Positions 38,127-47,695 of a DNA stretch of 64,000 bases are shown here, piece after piece. A program made the position numbers and the translations under genes. How positions within the stretch are numbered: position 1 is the first letter of the stretch; each line of letters starts with the position of its first letter. The DNA is taken from the NCBI RefSeq assembly GCF_013116745.1, contig NZ_JABFOE010000001.1:434001-498000 (forward strand), in the 5' to 3' direction. The DNA is from Arthrobacter sp. 260. Its GTDB lineage: Bacteria > Actinomycetota > Actinomycetes > Actinomycetales > Micrococcaceae. The notes below the pieces were generated by a model. It did not search any database. It was given only the letters and a program-made list of their open reading frames with translations, and was not told where the DNA came from.

Positions 38127-38132
38127 AGACTA
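38127..38132 (-). promoter_or_regulatory. -10 box of leaderless SDR gene
   Basis: TAGTCT on the minus strand, then TGTTGA (6 nt) and the ATG at 38120. Confidence 0.5.
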
Positions 38133-38200
38133 ATTCCCCAAGCCCAGGCGCATTGCCTTAGGGGTACCGGGCTAGCGACAGCGTGCATCGTGCGTCACGC

Positions 38201-39250
38201 TCACCCGGCCGAGGTGGTGTCCACCAGCAGCCGGCCCATGGAGGTGACGACGTCGGCCCCCTCCAGTGCGGCGGCCCAGCTGTCCGGGAGCCCGTCCCGG
38301 CCATAAAGCGCGCCCAGGATGTTGCCGGCCAACGATCCGGTGGTGTCGCTGTCGCCGTCGTGGTTGATTGCGAGTGCTATCGCGGCGCGGAAGTGCTGTT
38401 CCGGCCCGGCAGCGGCCTCGCTGGCCAGGACCGCATAGACGGCGATTGCCAGTGCCTCGTCAGCCGTCCAGCCCCCGCCGAGGGCAGCGCTCATCTGTTC
38501 CGGTGAGCCGTCGTCGTCGGCCAGCCGAACCGCCGTCTCAAGGAACTCGGCCAGTTCCGGGACGTTGGAGGTGTACGCCCGCGCGACGGCCGCGGAAACT
38601 GCTTCCCGCAGTGACATTCCCTGGCGCACGATGCCATGGATCAGGACCGCCACCACCGCTGCCCCGTGCAGGGCGGCGGGGTGGCCGTGGGTCAGGGCGG
38701 CAGCGTTCATGGCCAGCCGATCGGCTACCTCCACCGGAATGTGCGGCACCAGCCCAAAGGGTGCGGAGCGCATCACGGTGCCCGATCCCTTCGCCTCGGG
38801 GTTCACCGGCCGGGACAGGGTTCCCATTTCCCCGCCGCGCAGACCACTGAGGCAGGCTGCGCCCGGCCGGCGACGGTGCCGCAGCACCGTCTGGGCATCG
38901 ATCCAGCGGGGCGGGGCGACGGGAGCCGACGACGGTGGCGTCTCACCCTGCGTCGCTAGCCAGCGGAGGTAGGCCAGCCAAAGACACGCCGTCTCGTCGG
39001 CGGCTACTCCCTCGTTTGCCCACTGAATGGCATCCACGAGACCGTCGACCGTGTAGAGGGACAGCTGGGTGTCGTCCGAGAAGCGAAAGACCCCGGACAA
39101 CTGGGTGGGGGAGGTCAGCCCCGCCGGGCCATAGGCGGCCCTGATCGACTCAAGATCGAGGGTTTCGACGGCGAAGCCGAGCGCATCGCCGAGCGCGCCG
39201 CCCAGCAGGCAGCCATGGACACGGTCGGAGAAGGTGGGGTCGGTCAGCAC
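38201..39250 (-). CDS. ADP-ribosylglycohydrolase family protein
   Basis: The 349-residue protein has the N-terminal metal site DRVHGCLLGGALGDALGFAVE and FRFSDDTQLSLYTVDG, and the C-terminal NHDGDSDTTGSLAGNILGALYG with the Asp triad. Such enzymes remove ADP-ribose from proteins, e.g. DraG-type; the target here is unknown. The start is the GTG at 39250, six bases from TAGACT; a GTG one codon earlier (39253) is also possible. No ADP-ribosyltransferase gene is visible nearby. Confidence 0.92.
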   Translation of the reverse strand: MLTDPTFSDRVHGCLLGGALGDALGFAVETLDLESIRAAYGPAGLTSPTQLSGVFRFSDDTQLSLYTVDGLVDAIQWANEGVAADETACLWLAYLRWLATQGETPPSSAPVAPPRWIDAQTVLRHRRRPGAACLSGLRGGEMGTLSRPVNPEAKGSGTVMRSAPFGLVPHIPVEVADRLAMNAAALTHGHPAALHGAAVVAVLIHGIVRQGMSLREAVSAAVARAYTSNVPELAEFLETAVRLADDDGSPEQMSAALGGGWTADEALAIAVYAVLASEAAAGPEQHFRAAIALAINHDGDSDTTGSLAGNILGALYGRDGLPDSWAAALEGADVVTSMGRLLVDTTSAG

Positions 39251-39256
39251 CACAAC

Positions 39257-39262
39257 AGTCTA
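39257..39262 (-). promoter_or_regulatory. -10 box of leaderless ADP-ribosylglycohydrolase gene
   Basis: TAGACT on the minus strand, then GTTGTG (6 nt) and GTG at 39250. Confidence 0.45.
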
Positions 39263-39447
39263 GTGTCGGGTAGTGTTCTACTGCCGCGCCCACTATGGCG
39301 TCCGCTCTCAGCGGGCGTTCAGCAACAGGTGGAAGGCTTGACGGGTTTGCCCGACCGCATAAGACGGTCCCGGCAGCCAGCACGGTCCCGACAACAGCGT
39401 CGGCCACAACTTCAGCTTCTCCCACAGCTCAAAGGATTTCGTCCACC

Positions 39448-40491
39448 ATGACGCAGACATCACTGCCCACCACTGAACAGCACGCAGAACCGGAACCGTC
39501 CGGCCGCGCCGCAATGATCAGCGACTTCTCCCTGGTGGCCCGGTCCCTCGCCGAGGCCGCCGGCTCATTCCTCCTGGTCCTGGCCGGTCTCGGGGTCACC
39601 ATCCTGAACACCCAGACGGGGGTGCAGCCCACCCTCGCGTTCGGGCTGGCCCTGATCGGTGCGATTGTCGCCTTCGGCTATGTATCTGGCGGTCACTTCA
39701 ACCCGGCGGTCACGCTCGGCTCGGCCATCGCGGGCAAGACCTCATGGACCTCGGTGCTGCCGTACATCGTGGCGCAGGTTGTTGGCGGCATTGTCGCTGC
39801 TGTCTTCATCTGGCTGCTCCTGAGCGCCAACCAGCAGTTCGCCGGAAGCGTCCAGGCGCTGTTCGCCGTCTCGGCCAACGGCTACGCTGACCATTCCCCG
39901 ACCCAGTTCGCGCTGAGCAGCGCCTTCCTGGCCGAGGTGGTCGGCACCGCGATCTTCGTGGCAGTTGTCATCGGCGCGATGTCGCGGACCGCCACCGGAT
40001 CGCTGCGCAATGCCGGCGGCCCCTTTGCCATCGGCCTGGTGTACGCGGCGCTGCTGACCTTCCTGCTGCCCATCAGCAACGGATCACTGAACCCTGCCCG
40101 TTCCACTGCCGCAGCCATCTTCTCCGAAAGCTGGGCCATCGAGCAGCTGTGGCTCTTCTGGGTAGCACCCATCCTGGGCGCGGCAATCGCCGGACTGATC
40201 TACCGCAGCACCGATCTGTTCGCCGGGCGCACGAAGGGTGCAAAGCCGGCCACGGTGACCGACGCCCCGGACACCAGTGCGGTTTCAGCTACTCCCGCCG
40301 ATGGCACCCAGGCCACCGCCACGCCGGTTGCCTCCCCGGCTTCAGCTTCTTCGCCAGCTACTGACCGGTACCCCGCCGACCACGCGCGCACCGGCGACCA
40401 TGCTGACGAGGGGCAAGTGGACCGCCCGGCAGGCACCGACGACGCCCGCGCATTCTTCGACGAATCGGACGAACGCCGCGACGAAAAATAG
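39448..40491 (+). CDS. aquaporin (MIP family) with long disordered tail
   Basis: The 347-residue channel has six helices and both NPA loops, HFNPAVTLG and SLNPARSTAAA, fitting a water-type AqpZ. A 90-residue C-terminal tail rich in Ala, Thr, Pro, Asp and Arg follows the last helix and is probably disordered and cytoplasmic. The frame is open further upstream, but AAAGGA before the ATG at 39448 supports MTQTSLPTT. Confidence 0.92.
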   Translation: MTQTSLPTTEQHAEPEPSGRAAMISDFSLVARSLAEAAGSFLLVLAGLGVTILNTQTGVQPTLAFGLALIGAIVAFGYVSGGHFNPAVTLGSAIAGKTSWTSVLPYIVAQVVGGIVAAVFIWLLLSANQQFAGSVQALFAVSANGYADHSPTQFALSSAFLAEVVGTAIFVAVVIGAMSRTATGSLRNAGGPFAIGLVYAALLTFLLPISNGSLNPARSTAAAIFSESWAIEQLWLFWVAPILGAAIAGLIYRSTDLFAGRTKGAKPATVTDAPDTSAVSATPADGTQATATPVASPASASSPATDRYPADHARTGDHADEGQVDRPAGTDDARAFFDESDERRDEK

Positions 40492-40554
40492 GCCACCCAG
40501 CGGGCAAAGTCCGCACCGCCGGGTGCGCTCCGCAGGAATGTCGGTGGGGGCCGG

Positions 40555-40560
40555 TAGCTT
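40555..40560 (+). promoter_or_regulatory. -10 box of leaderless sbcD
   Basis: TAGCTT, then GGAAGC (6 nt) and the ATG at 40567. The GGAAG could double as a poor ribosome site. Confidence 0.4.
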
Positions 40561-40566
40561 GGAAGC

Positions 40567-41733
40567 ATGAGGTTACTGCACACATCCGATTGGCACCTGG
40601 GACGGTCGTTCCACGGTGTGGGCACCCTCCAGGCGCAGCGGCTCTTCATTGATCACCTCGAGAAGTCGGTCCGTGAGTTTGAGGTGGATGTGGTGCTGAT
40701 TGCCGGCGACGTCTACGATCGGGCGCTACCCAGCGTGGACGTCGTCGGCCTCTTTGACGATGCGCTGGAACGCCTGACCGCCGCCGGCGCGCAGGTGGTG
40801 GTCTCCAGCGGAAACCACGACTCTGCCACCCGGCTGGGCTTCGGCGGTCGCATCCTGGAACGCGGGGGAGTGCACCTGCGCACCCGGCTCGAGGATATTG
40901 CCCGGCCGGTCATTTTTCCCCTGGACGACGACGGCGCCGAGCTCGCTGTGTACGGCCTGCCATACCTCGAACCACGGCTGGTCGCGGAAACGCTCGGTGC
41001 CGAGGCCCCCAGCCACACAGCCGTCACCCGTGCGGCGCTGGACCTGGTTCGCTCCGATCTGGCGCACCGCCGGTCCGCAGGACCCGTCCGGTCGCTGGTG
41101 ATGGCCCATACCTTTGCCAGCGGCGGCATCACCTCGGACAGCGAACGCGATCTCAGCGTGGGAGGGGTGGGAGCCGTCCCCCTGGATCTCTTTGAGACCT
41201 TCGACTATGCGGCGCTGGGGCACCTGCACGGTCAGCAGCAGCTCGCCACGAATGTGCGCTACTCCGGTTCGCCCCTGCCGTACTCCTTCTCCGAAGCCCG
41301 TCAGTCCAAGGGCGCGTGGCTGGTGGAGATCGGCCCTGAGGGGCTGGGTGACGTCCGCGCTGTCGAATGGCCCGGCTACCGTGAGCTCGCGGTGCTGACC
41401 GGCGAACTCGAAGAACTGCTGTCGGATCCCCGCCACGAATGGGCCGAGACCGCCTATTGCCACATCACGCTGGTGGATCCGGACCGGCCCAGCCACGCCA
41501 TGGAGCGGCTGCGCAGCCGCTTCCCTTCGACCCTGGTCCTGGTTTTCGAACCACTGGGTGACCGCCAGCGCGCCGCCCAGACCTACAGCCAGCGGATTGC
41601 CAAGGCCACCGACGACGTGGACGTGTGCTGCGGGTTCCTCGATCATGTGCGGTCCCGACCAGCGAGCGAGAGCGAACGCACAGTGCTGGCATCTGTCCTG
41701 GAAACCGTTCGCTCGGCAGAGGTGGAACGGTGA
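40567..41733 (+). CDS. sbcD: exonuclease subunit SbcD (Mre11-like)
   Basis: The 388-residue metallophosphoesterase has SDWHLGRSFHGVG, LIAGDVYDR, SSGNHDS, MAHTF and ALGHLHGQ, the five nuclease motifs. With SbcC it cleaves DNA hairpins and protein-blocked ends. The stop overlaps the sbcC GTG start (GTGA), so the subunits are coupled. Confidence 0.96.
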   Translation: MRLLHTSDWHLGRSFHGVGTLQAQRLFIDHLEKSVREFEVDVVLIAGDVYDRALPSVDVVGLFDDALERLTAAGAQVVVSSGNHDSATRLGFGGRILERGGVHLRTRLEDIARPVIFPLDDDGAELAVYGLPYLEPRLVAETLGAEAPSHTAVTRAALDLVRSDLAHRRSAGPVRSLVMAHTFASGGITSDSERDLSVGGVGAVPLDLFETFDYAALGHLHGQQQLATNVRYSGSPLPYSFSEARQSKGAWLVEIGPEGLGDVRAVEWPGYRELAVLTGELEELLSDPRHEWAETAYCHITLVDPDRPSHAMERLRSRFPSTLVLVFEPLGDRQRAAQTYSQRIAKATDDVDVCCGFLDHVRSRPASESERTVLASVLETVRSAEVER

Positions 41734-44700
41734 GAATCCACCGCCTTGAACTGCAGGCCTTCGGCCCCTTCGCGCACCGGCAGGAGGTCGACTTCGATCG
41801 CCTGGGCGCCCATGGGCTCTTCCTGCTGAACGGTCCCACAGGGGCCGGAAAATCAAGCGTCCTCGATGCGATCTGCTATGCGCTGTACGGGTCAGTTCCG
41901 GGTGCCCGCCAGGGAGCGAAGAGGCTCCGGAGTGATCATGCACCGGAGTCCCTTGCCCCCGAGGTGGTCTGCGAGTTCAGCGTGGGCGGCCGACGGCTGG
42001 AAGTGATTCGCAATCCCCAGTGGAACCGTCCTGCCAAGCGCGGGACCGGCACCACCTCCGAGCCGGCGCGGACCCTGTTGAGGGAGAAGATCGACGGCGA
42101 ATGGGTGCAGAAGTCCGCCCGCAATGATGAGGCCGGCGGCGAAATCCAGGCCCTGCTGGGAATGGACCGTGAACAGTTCACCCGAGTGGTCATGTTGCCG
42201 CAGGGCGAGTTCGCCGCTTTCCTGCGCTCCGATGCCAAATCCCGGCGGGACCTGCTCCAGAAACTCTTCGCCACCGACCGGTTCGAGAAGGTCGAGCAGG
42301 TCCTGTCCGAGCGTGCCAGGACGGTCGGTGCCCGGGTGGCCGAGGCTGAAGCGGGGCTGACCCACATCCACCGTCGTGCGGTGGACGAGGTGCAGCGCTA
42401 CTCGTTCACCGACGATGCGCCGACGGACGGGACAGCACCGGGAGGGCCGGCAGCGGCAGGGGGCGTTGACGGCGACGAGAGTCCCCTTACCCTTGCCGAC
42501 CTTAGCGGCCGGCTCGAAACCGTCCTTGAGAACGCCCGACGGCAATCGGACGAGGACTCACGGAACCGGACACTGCTGACGCAGCAGCATCAGGACACCC
42601 TGGCTGCCTACACCCGTCGGGAAGCGCTGGGAGCCTTCCGTGCCGCCGAAGAGTCACACGCTGCGCAACGCGGGGAGGCTGGGGACTTCCAGACGGCGGT
42701 GGACCGGGACCGTAAGGCACGCATCCTGGAGAGCGGACTGCGCACATTGGACCTGGCGGAGAAGGCATTACGGCTGGCAACCGGCCGGGCGCAGGAGGCA
42801 ACCCGCGCGATGGCCGGCTCGCCGGTCGCGAGTTCCCGCCTCCCGGACCGTGAAAGTACCGGCCAGGAGGACGAGCTCGCCGCGACTGCAGAAACCATCG
42901 CAATGCTTGATGCGTCCTGCACCGCAGCGATGTCGGAACTCGGCGTCCTCCGTGCCGCCCTGCCGGAAGAACAGCGGCTGCAGAGCCTTGAGCAACGGCT
43001 CGCTGATTCTTCGACCGAGCTGCAGCGGATCGACGCAGCCCTCGGGGAGTGCGCGGAGTCCCTGGTTGAGGTCCGAGCGCAGACAGCACTGGTCCAGGCG
43101 GAGCGGGTAGAACTCGAACGGACAGTCAATGGGACATCGGCGCTCGTCGAGCGGGTGGCGGAGGGTGAACGGCTCCTGGCGACCATCGCCGCGCTGGACG
43201 TAGCGCGGGCGAAAATGGCGAGCGAAGAGGACCGGTACTCCGCGGCCGAACGGCGTTTCCTCGAACTCAAGAGCATCTGGCTGGAGACCCTCCGGCAACG
43301 CCTGGAGCAGTCAGCAGCAGAACTGGCGGCCGGCCTCACCGACGACAGCGACTGCCCGGTCTGCGGCAGCCGGTCCCATCCGCACCCCGCAACGGCCGAC
43401 GGCGCGAACCTGATCACCCACGAGCAGGAACAGGCGGCACAGCAGGAGCAGCATGCCGCCGAACAGGTGGTGGAAGGCCTTCGGCGGGTGCGCGACGACG
43501 CCGTCCTGGATGCCGCACGGCTGCAGGCCCAGGGCGGGGACCGCGAGGTGGGTGCCGTCCGGGAGGCTCTCGAAGCTGACACCGCCCTCCTGGCGGAGGC
43601 CGTTGCTGCCGGGAAGGCGCTGGAGCGTGCGACCGAGCGACTGACCGCGCTGACTGCCCGGGAAGAATCACTCACTGCCCAGCACGCCGGGTTGGCTACG
43701 GCCCAGGCCGAGACCCGTACCTCAAGGACTGGACTGCAGGAACAACTGGGTGAGGTGCACCAGCGGCTGGCGACCCTTCGCGGGGAGTACGAAACCCTTG
43801 CCGAGCGGACCGGTGAGTTGGCGGCAGCACACCAGGCAATAGCCGGCTGCCGGGACGCCCTTCAGGATCTGGCGCGGGCCAGTTCCAGCCGGGAGCTGGC
43901 CTACGCCACCCTGTCCGAGGCGCTCGTAGGTTCGGCCTTCGACCACCCCGAGGAGGTGCGGTCGGCACTGTTGTCCCCAGTGGAACTCGACCATGCCGAG
44001 CTCTTCCTCGCCACCTACCACCGCGCCGGAGATCGGCTGGAGGCCGACCGGGCACGCCCCGACATTGCCGGGGCACTCAGTGACGAAGCGGCGGGGTTGC
44101 CGATCGTGACCAGCGAAGAGGTCGCCGCCGCAGCAGCAACGGAGGCAGAAGCCGCTGAGCGGGCCACCGCTAGCCTGCTCAGGCTGCGGATGGTCCAGGA
44201 GTCAACGCTGCAGCTCGACCGCTATGCGACCGAGCTCACCCGTCAGGAGCAGGTGGTGCTGCCGCTGCTGCAGGAGCGTGACCTGATCAAGTCCCTCGCC
44301 GACACCGCGGCCGGAGGCGGAGAAAACTCGTTCAAGATGTCCCTGGGCACCTACGTGCTGGCGGCGCGCCTGGAGCAGGTGGCCGACGCCGCCACCGAGC
44401 GTCTGCTGGCAATGTCCGACGGGCGCTACGCCCTGGTGCACAGTGATGCACTCTCAGGAAACCGGAAGTCCGGTCTGGGCCTGAACGTGATCGATGGGTG
44501 GACCGGAAACCGGCGGGATACCGCTACCCTGTCGGGCGGTGAGTCCTTCATGGCCGCACTGGCGCTGGCGCTCGGCCTGGCCGACGTCGTCCAGGCCGAG
44601 TCAGGCGGCATCGAAATTGAGACCCTCTTTGTCGACGAAGGGTTCGGCAGCCTGGACGAGCAGTCCCTGGAGCAGGTCATGGACGCGTTGGAGGGGCTCC

Positions 44701-44864
44701 GGGACGGCGGCCGGATGGTGGGACTGGTCAGCCACGTTGCGGAGCTGAAGCAGCGTATCGGTGCCCAGCTGCAGGTCGTGAAGGAACGCGACGGGTCCAC
44801 ACTGCACATCGTCGACCAGGTCCCAGGCCAGGTGCACCCCCCAGGCGTGCTGCAGACAGTGTAA
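41730..44864 (+). CDS. sbcC: exonuclease subunit SbcC (Rad50-like ATPase)
   Basis: The 1044-residue SMC-like protein has Walker A GPTGAGKSSVLDAICYALYG (about residue 32), a long coiled coil (about 180-860) with the zinc-hook CPVC near residue 540, and a C-terminal head with LSGGESFMAALALALGLADV and LFVDEGFGSLDEQ. It starts with GTG (MRIHRLELQAFGPFAH). A GTG inside sbcD would give a longer frame, but the GTGA overlap is the usual arrangement. Confidence 0.96.
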   Translation: MRIHRLELQAFGPFAHRQEVDFDRLGAHGLFLLNGPTGAGKSSVLDAICYALYGSVPGARQGAKRLRSDHAPESLAPEVVCEFSVGGRRLEVIRNPQWNRPAKRGTGTTSEPARTLLREKIDGEWVQKSARNDEAGGEIQALLGMDREQFTRVVMLPQGEFAAFLRSDAKSRRDLLQKLFATDRFEKVEQVLSERARTVGARVAEAEAGLTHIHRRAVDEVQRYSFTDDAPTDGTAPGGPAAAGGVDGDESPLTLADLSGRLETVLENARRQSDEDSRNRTLLTQQHQDTLAAYTRREALGAFRAAEESHAAQRGEAGDFQTAVDRDRKARILESGLRTLDLAEKALRLATGRAQEATRAMAGSPVASSRLPDRESTGQEDELAATAETIAMLDASCTAAMSELGVLRAALPEEQRLQSLEQRLADSSTELQRIDAALGECAESLVEVRAQTALVQAERVELERTVNGTSALVERVAEGERLLATIAALDVARAKMASEEDRYSAAERRFLELKSIWLETLRQRLEQSAAELAAGLTDDSDCPVCGSRSHPHPATADGANLITHEQEQAAQQEQHAAEQVVEGLRRVRDDAVLDAARLQAQGGDREVGAVREALEADTALLAEAVAAGKALERATERLTALTAREESLTAQHAGLATAQAETRTSRTGLQEQLGEVHQRLATLRGEYETLAERTGELAAAHQAIAGCRDALQDLARASSSRELAYATLSEALVGSAFDHPEEVRSALLSPVELDHAELFLATYHRAGDRLEADRARPDIAGALSDEAAGLPIVTSEEVAAAAATEAEAAERATASLLRLRMVQESTLQLDRYATELTRQEQVVLPLLQERDLIKSLADTAAGGGENSFKMSLGTYVLAARLEQVADAATERLLAMSDGRYALVHSDALSGNRKSGLGLNVIDGWTGNRRDTATLSGGESFMAALALALGLADVVQAESGGIEIETLFVDEGFGSLDEQSLEQVMDALEGLRDGGRMVGLVSHVAELKQRIGAQLQVVKERDGSTLHIVDQVPGQVHPPGVLQTV

Positions 44865-44887
44865 ATTGGGCTTGTTGACCGGGTTGG

Positions 44888-44913
44888 GCGCATCGGGAGG
44901 GGGGACGATGCGC
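44888..44913 (+). terminator. hairpin after sbcDC
   Basis: GCGCATCG (44888-44895) and CGATGCGC (44906-44913) pair perfectly over a purine-only 10-nt loop. It lies 24 nt after the sbcC stop and before the MFS gene; no T-tract follows, so termination is likely rather than certain. Confidence 0.55.
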
Positions 44914-44941
44914 GCTCAGTAGTATCCGGAAAGACCACACC

Positions 44942-46216
44942 ATGACAACACCCGCAGTAGCAGGCAGCCGGCTGGGACGCTTCGGCCGTCTCCCCGCCCT
45001 GGCCGGATCATCCTTCCTCACCATCGGTTTCTTCGCACGGCTCCCGCTGGCCATGCTGACCGTCGGAGCCCTCACCCTGGTCACCGCAGCCAGCGGATCC
45101 GTGGCTACCGGCGGATTCGCCGCCGGAGCTGTGGGCGTGGGCTCGGCATTGGGCGCACCGATCCTCGGGTACCTCGCCGACCGCACCGGCCAGCGGCCCG
45201 TCCTGCTGATCTCGGCAGCACTGAACACCGCCGCCATCATCTGGGTGGTCGCGTCGAGCTACCTCGTCCCGGACTTCTCCGGAGCATCAACAGCAATGAT
45301 TCTGGCCGCAGCGTTCGGTATGGGTCTGACCTGCCCCCAGATCGGGCCACTGGCGCGGGTGCGCTGGATCGCGCTGACCCGACGCTCCGAACCCGGTGAC
45401 CTGGACACGGCGCTGTCCTATGAAAGCACCGCTGACGAGCTGACCTTCGTCCTTGGGCCAGCACTGGTGGGACTCCTCGCGAGCCTGATCGCCCCCTGGC
45501 TGCCGCTGACCCTCGCCGCCGTGCTCACCGTCGTGATGGTGAGCGCCTTCGCCGTGCACAGCACCGTCCAGGCGGTCGTCCCGCTCAGCCGCCGGCCCCG
45601 TCGCGCCCCGGAGGGTCAGTCACCGCCCCGGCGTGGCGCCCCCGGCAGCCGACGGTTCTGGTTACTGGTTCCCCTGCCCGTGTTCGGAATGGTGGCAATG
45701 GGCACCTTCTTCGGCTCGACACAGACAGCGCTCATTGCCTTCGCGGGAGAATTCGGTGCGGCAACCTCGGCCGGCCTGCTGTACGCGGTGATGGGTCTGA
45801 GCTCGGCGGCCGCCGCCCTGTCGGTGGCCTACTGGCCCGCACGGTTCTCGGCGTCGTGGCGCTGGATTCTCTCAGCGGGAGGGATGAGCCTGCTCACCCT
45901 GTTCCTCTTCATCCCGCAGGAGGTCCCCCTGATGCTGCTCGTCCTGCTGGTGCTCGGCGTCCCGGTCGGACCCACCATGGTCACCATCTTCAGCATCGGG
46001 TCCATGGTGGCTCCCAAAGAGCTCATGGGCACCGTCATGACCCTCCTGGCCAGCGGAATAGTCGCTGGCACAGCGATCGGTGCTTCGGTAGCCGGGACCA
46101 TCGCCGAAGCCGAGGGATTCAGCGCGGCCTTCGCAGTTCCTGTCGCCGCTGCCGGTGCCCTACTGCTGCTGGGCGTCGTCTCCCTCGCGGTTCCCCGCCA
46201 GCAGCCCGCGGACTAG
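44942..46216 (+). CDS. MFS transporter
   Basis: The 424-residue protein has twelve predicted helices. It opens FLTIGFFARLPLAMLTVGALTLV and has the motif-A equivalent ILGYLADRTGQRPVL; a second-half motif is weak. It resembles small actinobacterial MFS proteins of unknown substrate. GGAAAG precedes the ATG. It is convergent with the iclR gene (12 bp gap). Confidence 0.9.
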   Translation: MTTPAVAGSRLGRFGRLPALAGSSFLTIGFFARLPLAMLTVGALTLVTAASGSVATGGFAAGAVGVGSALGAPILGYLADRTGQRPVLLISAALNTAAIIWVVASSYLVPDFSGASTAMILAAAFGMGLTCPQIGPLARVRWIALTRRSEPGDLDTALSYESTADELTFVLGPALVGLLASLIAPWLPLTLAAVLTVVMVSAFAVHSTVQAVVPLSRRPRRAPEGQSPPRRGAPGSRRFWLLVPLPVFGMVAMGTFFGSTQTALIAFAGEFGAATSAGLLYAVMGLSSAAAALSVAYWPARFSASWRWILSAGGMSLLTLFLFIPQEVPLMLLVLLVLGVPVGPTMVTIFSIGSMVAPKELMGTVMTLLASGIVAGTAIGASVAGTIAEAEGFSAAFAVPVAAAGALLLLGVVSLAVPRQQPAD

Positions 46217-46228
46217 CTCATCCGGAGG

Positions 46229-46984
46229 TCAGCGCAGCTGATCCTCGATGATCCGCGCGCAGTCAAGCAGGCGGGCGCCAAGTTCTGCGGGGGTGTGCAG
46301 CGAACGGATATAGACGACCGCCACCGCCGCCGGCAGCTCGCCAGGAATCCTCACCGGTACAGCCACCGACGACACCCCATCGATCACCTCGTCGTGGCTC
46401 ACCGCATAGCCGGTGCGCTGGGCGGTGCGGGCATCGGCACGGTACGGCTGCCCCGGTGCACAGCGCTCCCACGCCGGTTCGGAGAGCGCCGACTGGATGG
46501 CTACTCCCGGCGCCCCAGCGCTCACCGGGTGGCGGGTGCCGGGGCGCTGGGCCACTGTGGCTCCGGTGTGACGGGGTTCCACCGCAACGAGCGTCACGCA
46601 CTCTTGCTGGTCGAGGACAACCACGAAGGCGGTCATGCCCAGCGTGTTCGCCAGCTGGGTCAGCTCTGGGAGGGCAGCTGACTGCAGATCGCTCGCGACG
46701 CCCCGGGCCAGGACTGCCAGGCCGGGCCCGGCCTTCACCCCTCCAGCCGCATCACGGACTACCAGCGAATGATCCTCGAGCGTCCGCAGGATCCGGTAGG
46801 CGATGGAGCGGTGAACGCCGAGACGCGACGACAGCTCGGCAATCGACAACGGTGAACTCGCCTCGGCCAGGATCTCCAGGGCGCGAATACCGCGGGAGAG
46901 GGTCTGCGAGTGCGTTGAGGCTGCCACCGCAGTCCCACTCCGGGCACTCTCCACGGCGGTCCCTCCTGGCGCTTCGACTGTCAT
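46229..46984 (-). CDS. IclR-family transcriptional regulator
   Basis: The 251-residue protein has a winged helix (TLSRGIRALEILAEASSPLSIAELSSRLGVHRS, residues 28-60) and a C-terminal effector domain (LANTLGMTAFVVVLD, HPVSAGAPGVAIQSAL, GVSSVAVPVRIPGELPAAVAVV). It is divergent from hpaC-hpaB, so an aromatic-acid-responsive regulator of those genes is likely. The ATG at 46984 has GGAAG nine bases upstream; a GTG at 46993 is an alternative. Confidence 0.9.
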   Translation of the reverse strand: MTVEAPGGTAVESARSGTAVAASTHSQTLSRGIRALEILAEASSPLSIAELSSRLGVHRSIAYRILRTLEDHSLVVRDAAGGVKAGPGLAVLARGVASDLQSAALPELTQLANTLGMTAFVVVLDQQECVTLVAVEPRHTGATVAQRPGTRHPVSAGAPGVAIQSALSEPAWERCAPGQPYRADARTAQRTGYAVSHDEVIDGVSSVAVPVRIPGELPAAVAVVYIRSLHTPAELGARLLDCARIIEDQLR

Positions 46985-47004
46985 CTCGGTCACTTCCGGT
47001 CAAT

Positions 47005-47041
47005 ATTTCACTATCTGAATGAAATGTTCAACTATAGAACA
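47005..47041. promoter_or_regulatory. candidate IclR operators between iclR and hpaC
   Basis: Two dyads occur in the shared 102-bp gap: ATTTCA-N9-TGAAAT (47005-47025) and TGTTC-N7-GAACA (47025-47041), sharing one base. The AT-rich dyads fit sites for IclR-type dimers/tetramers that control divergent genes. No other function explains them. Confidence 0.55.
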
Positions 47042-47086
47042 GCTAGGCTGGAAAGGAGCCAACGAGCCCATCGAAGGAGTCCCGCA

Positions 47087-47638
47087 ATGATCGCGTCACC
47101 GCAGAACTGGGGTGCGGCTTGTGACGGTTTCGCCGCCCGCCGCCGCTCGCTCAACGCGCCCCGCGCGCACCACTTCAGGGGGAGCCTCGGCCGGTTCGCC
47201 ACCGGGGTGGCCATCGTGACGTTCGACGGCGCCACCAAGCGCCACGGGATTACCGTCAATTCCTTCACCTCGGTGTCGATGGACCCGCCGCTGGTTCTGG
47301 TGAGCATTGCGCGCAGCACCAAGGCTCACGATGAACTGGCCGGACGCCCCTTCACCGTCAACATTCTCGGCGCCGAGCAACGCTCGCTCGCCATGCATTT
47401 CGCGGGCCGGCCCACCAACGAGCCCACCTGGCTGGAGGGCACCACGGCGCCCCGCCTGGCCAATGTGCTGGCCTTTTTCGAGTGCACGCCCTGGGCGGCG
47501 TACGACGGCGGTGACCACACCCTGTACCTGGGGGAAGTGCAGGACTTCAACTACCGCAAGGGCGATGCGCTCGCGTACGCCAACAGCACCTTCACGACCA
47601 TTCCGGAGAACCAGCTGGGAATGGAAGACCTGCTCTAG
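47087..47638 (+). CDS. hpaC: flavin reductase (HpaC-type)
   Basis: The 183-residue protein is a flavin-reductase-like split-barrel: RGSLGRFATGVAIVTFDG, RHGITVNSFTSVSMDPPLVLVSI, then PFTVNILGAEQ. It supplies reduced flavin to the monooxygenase encoded 57 bp downstream. The upstream frame extends to 47024 but AAGGAG eight bases before ATG 47087 sets the start. It has a 30-residue N-terminal extension before the barrel. Confidence 0.92.
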   Translation: MIASPQNWGAACDGFAARRRSLNAPRAHHFRGSLGRFATGVAIVTFDGATKRHGITVNSFTSVSMDPPLVLVSIARSTKAHDELAGRPFTVNILGAEQRSLAMHFAGRPTNEPTWLEGTTAPRLANVLAFFECTPWAAYDGGDHTLYLGEVQDFNYRKGDALAYANSTFTTIPENQLGMEDLL

Positions 47639-47695
47639 CGGGTTGCACCACCGGCAGCACAATCAACAGCCACACCTCACGGCAACTGGAGCACA

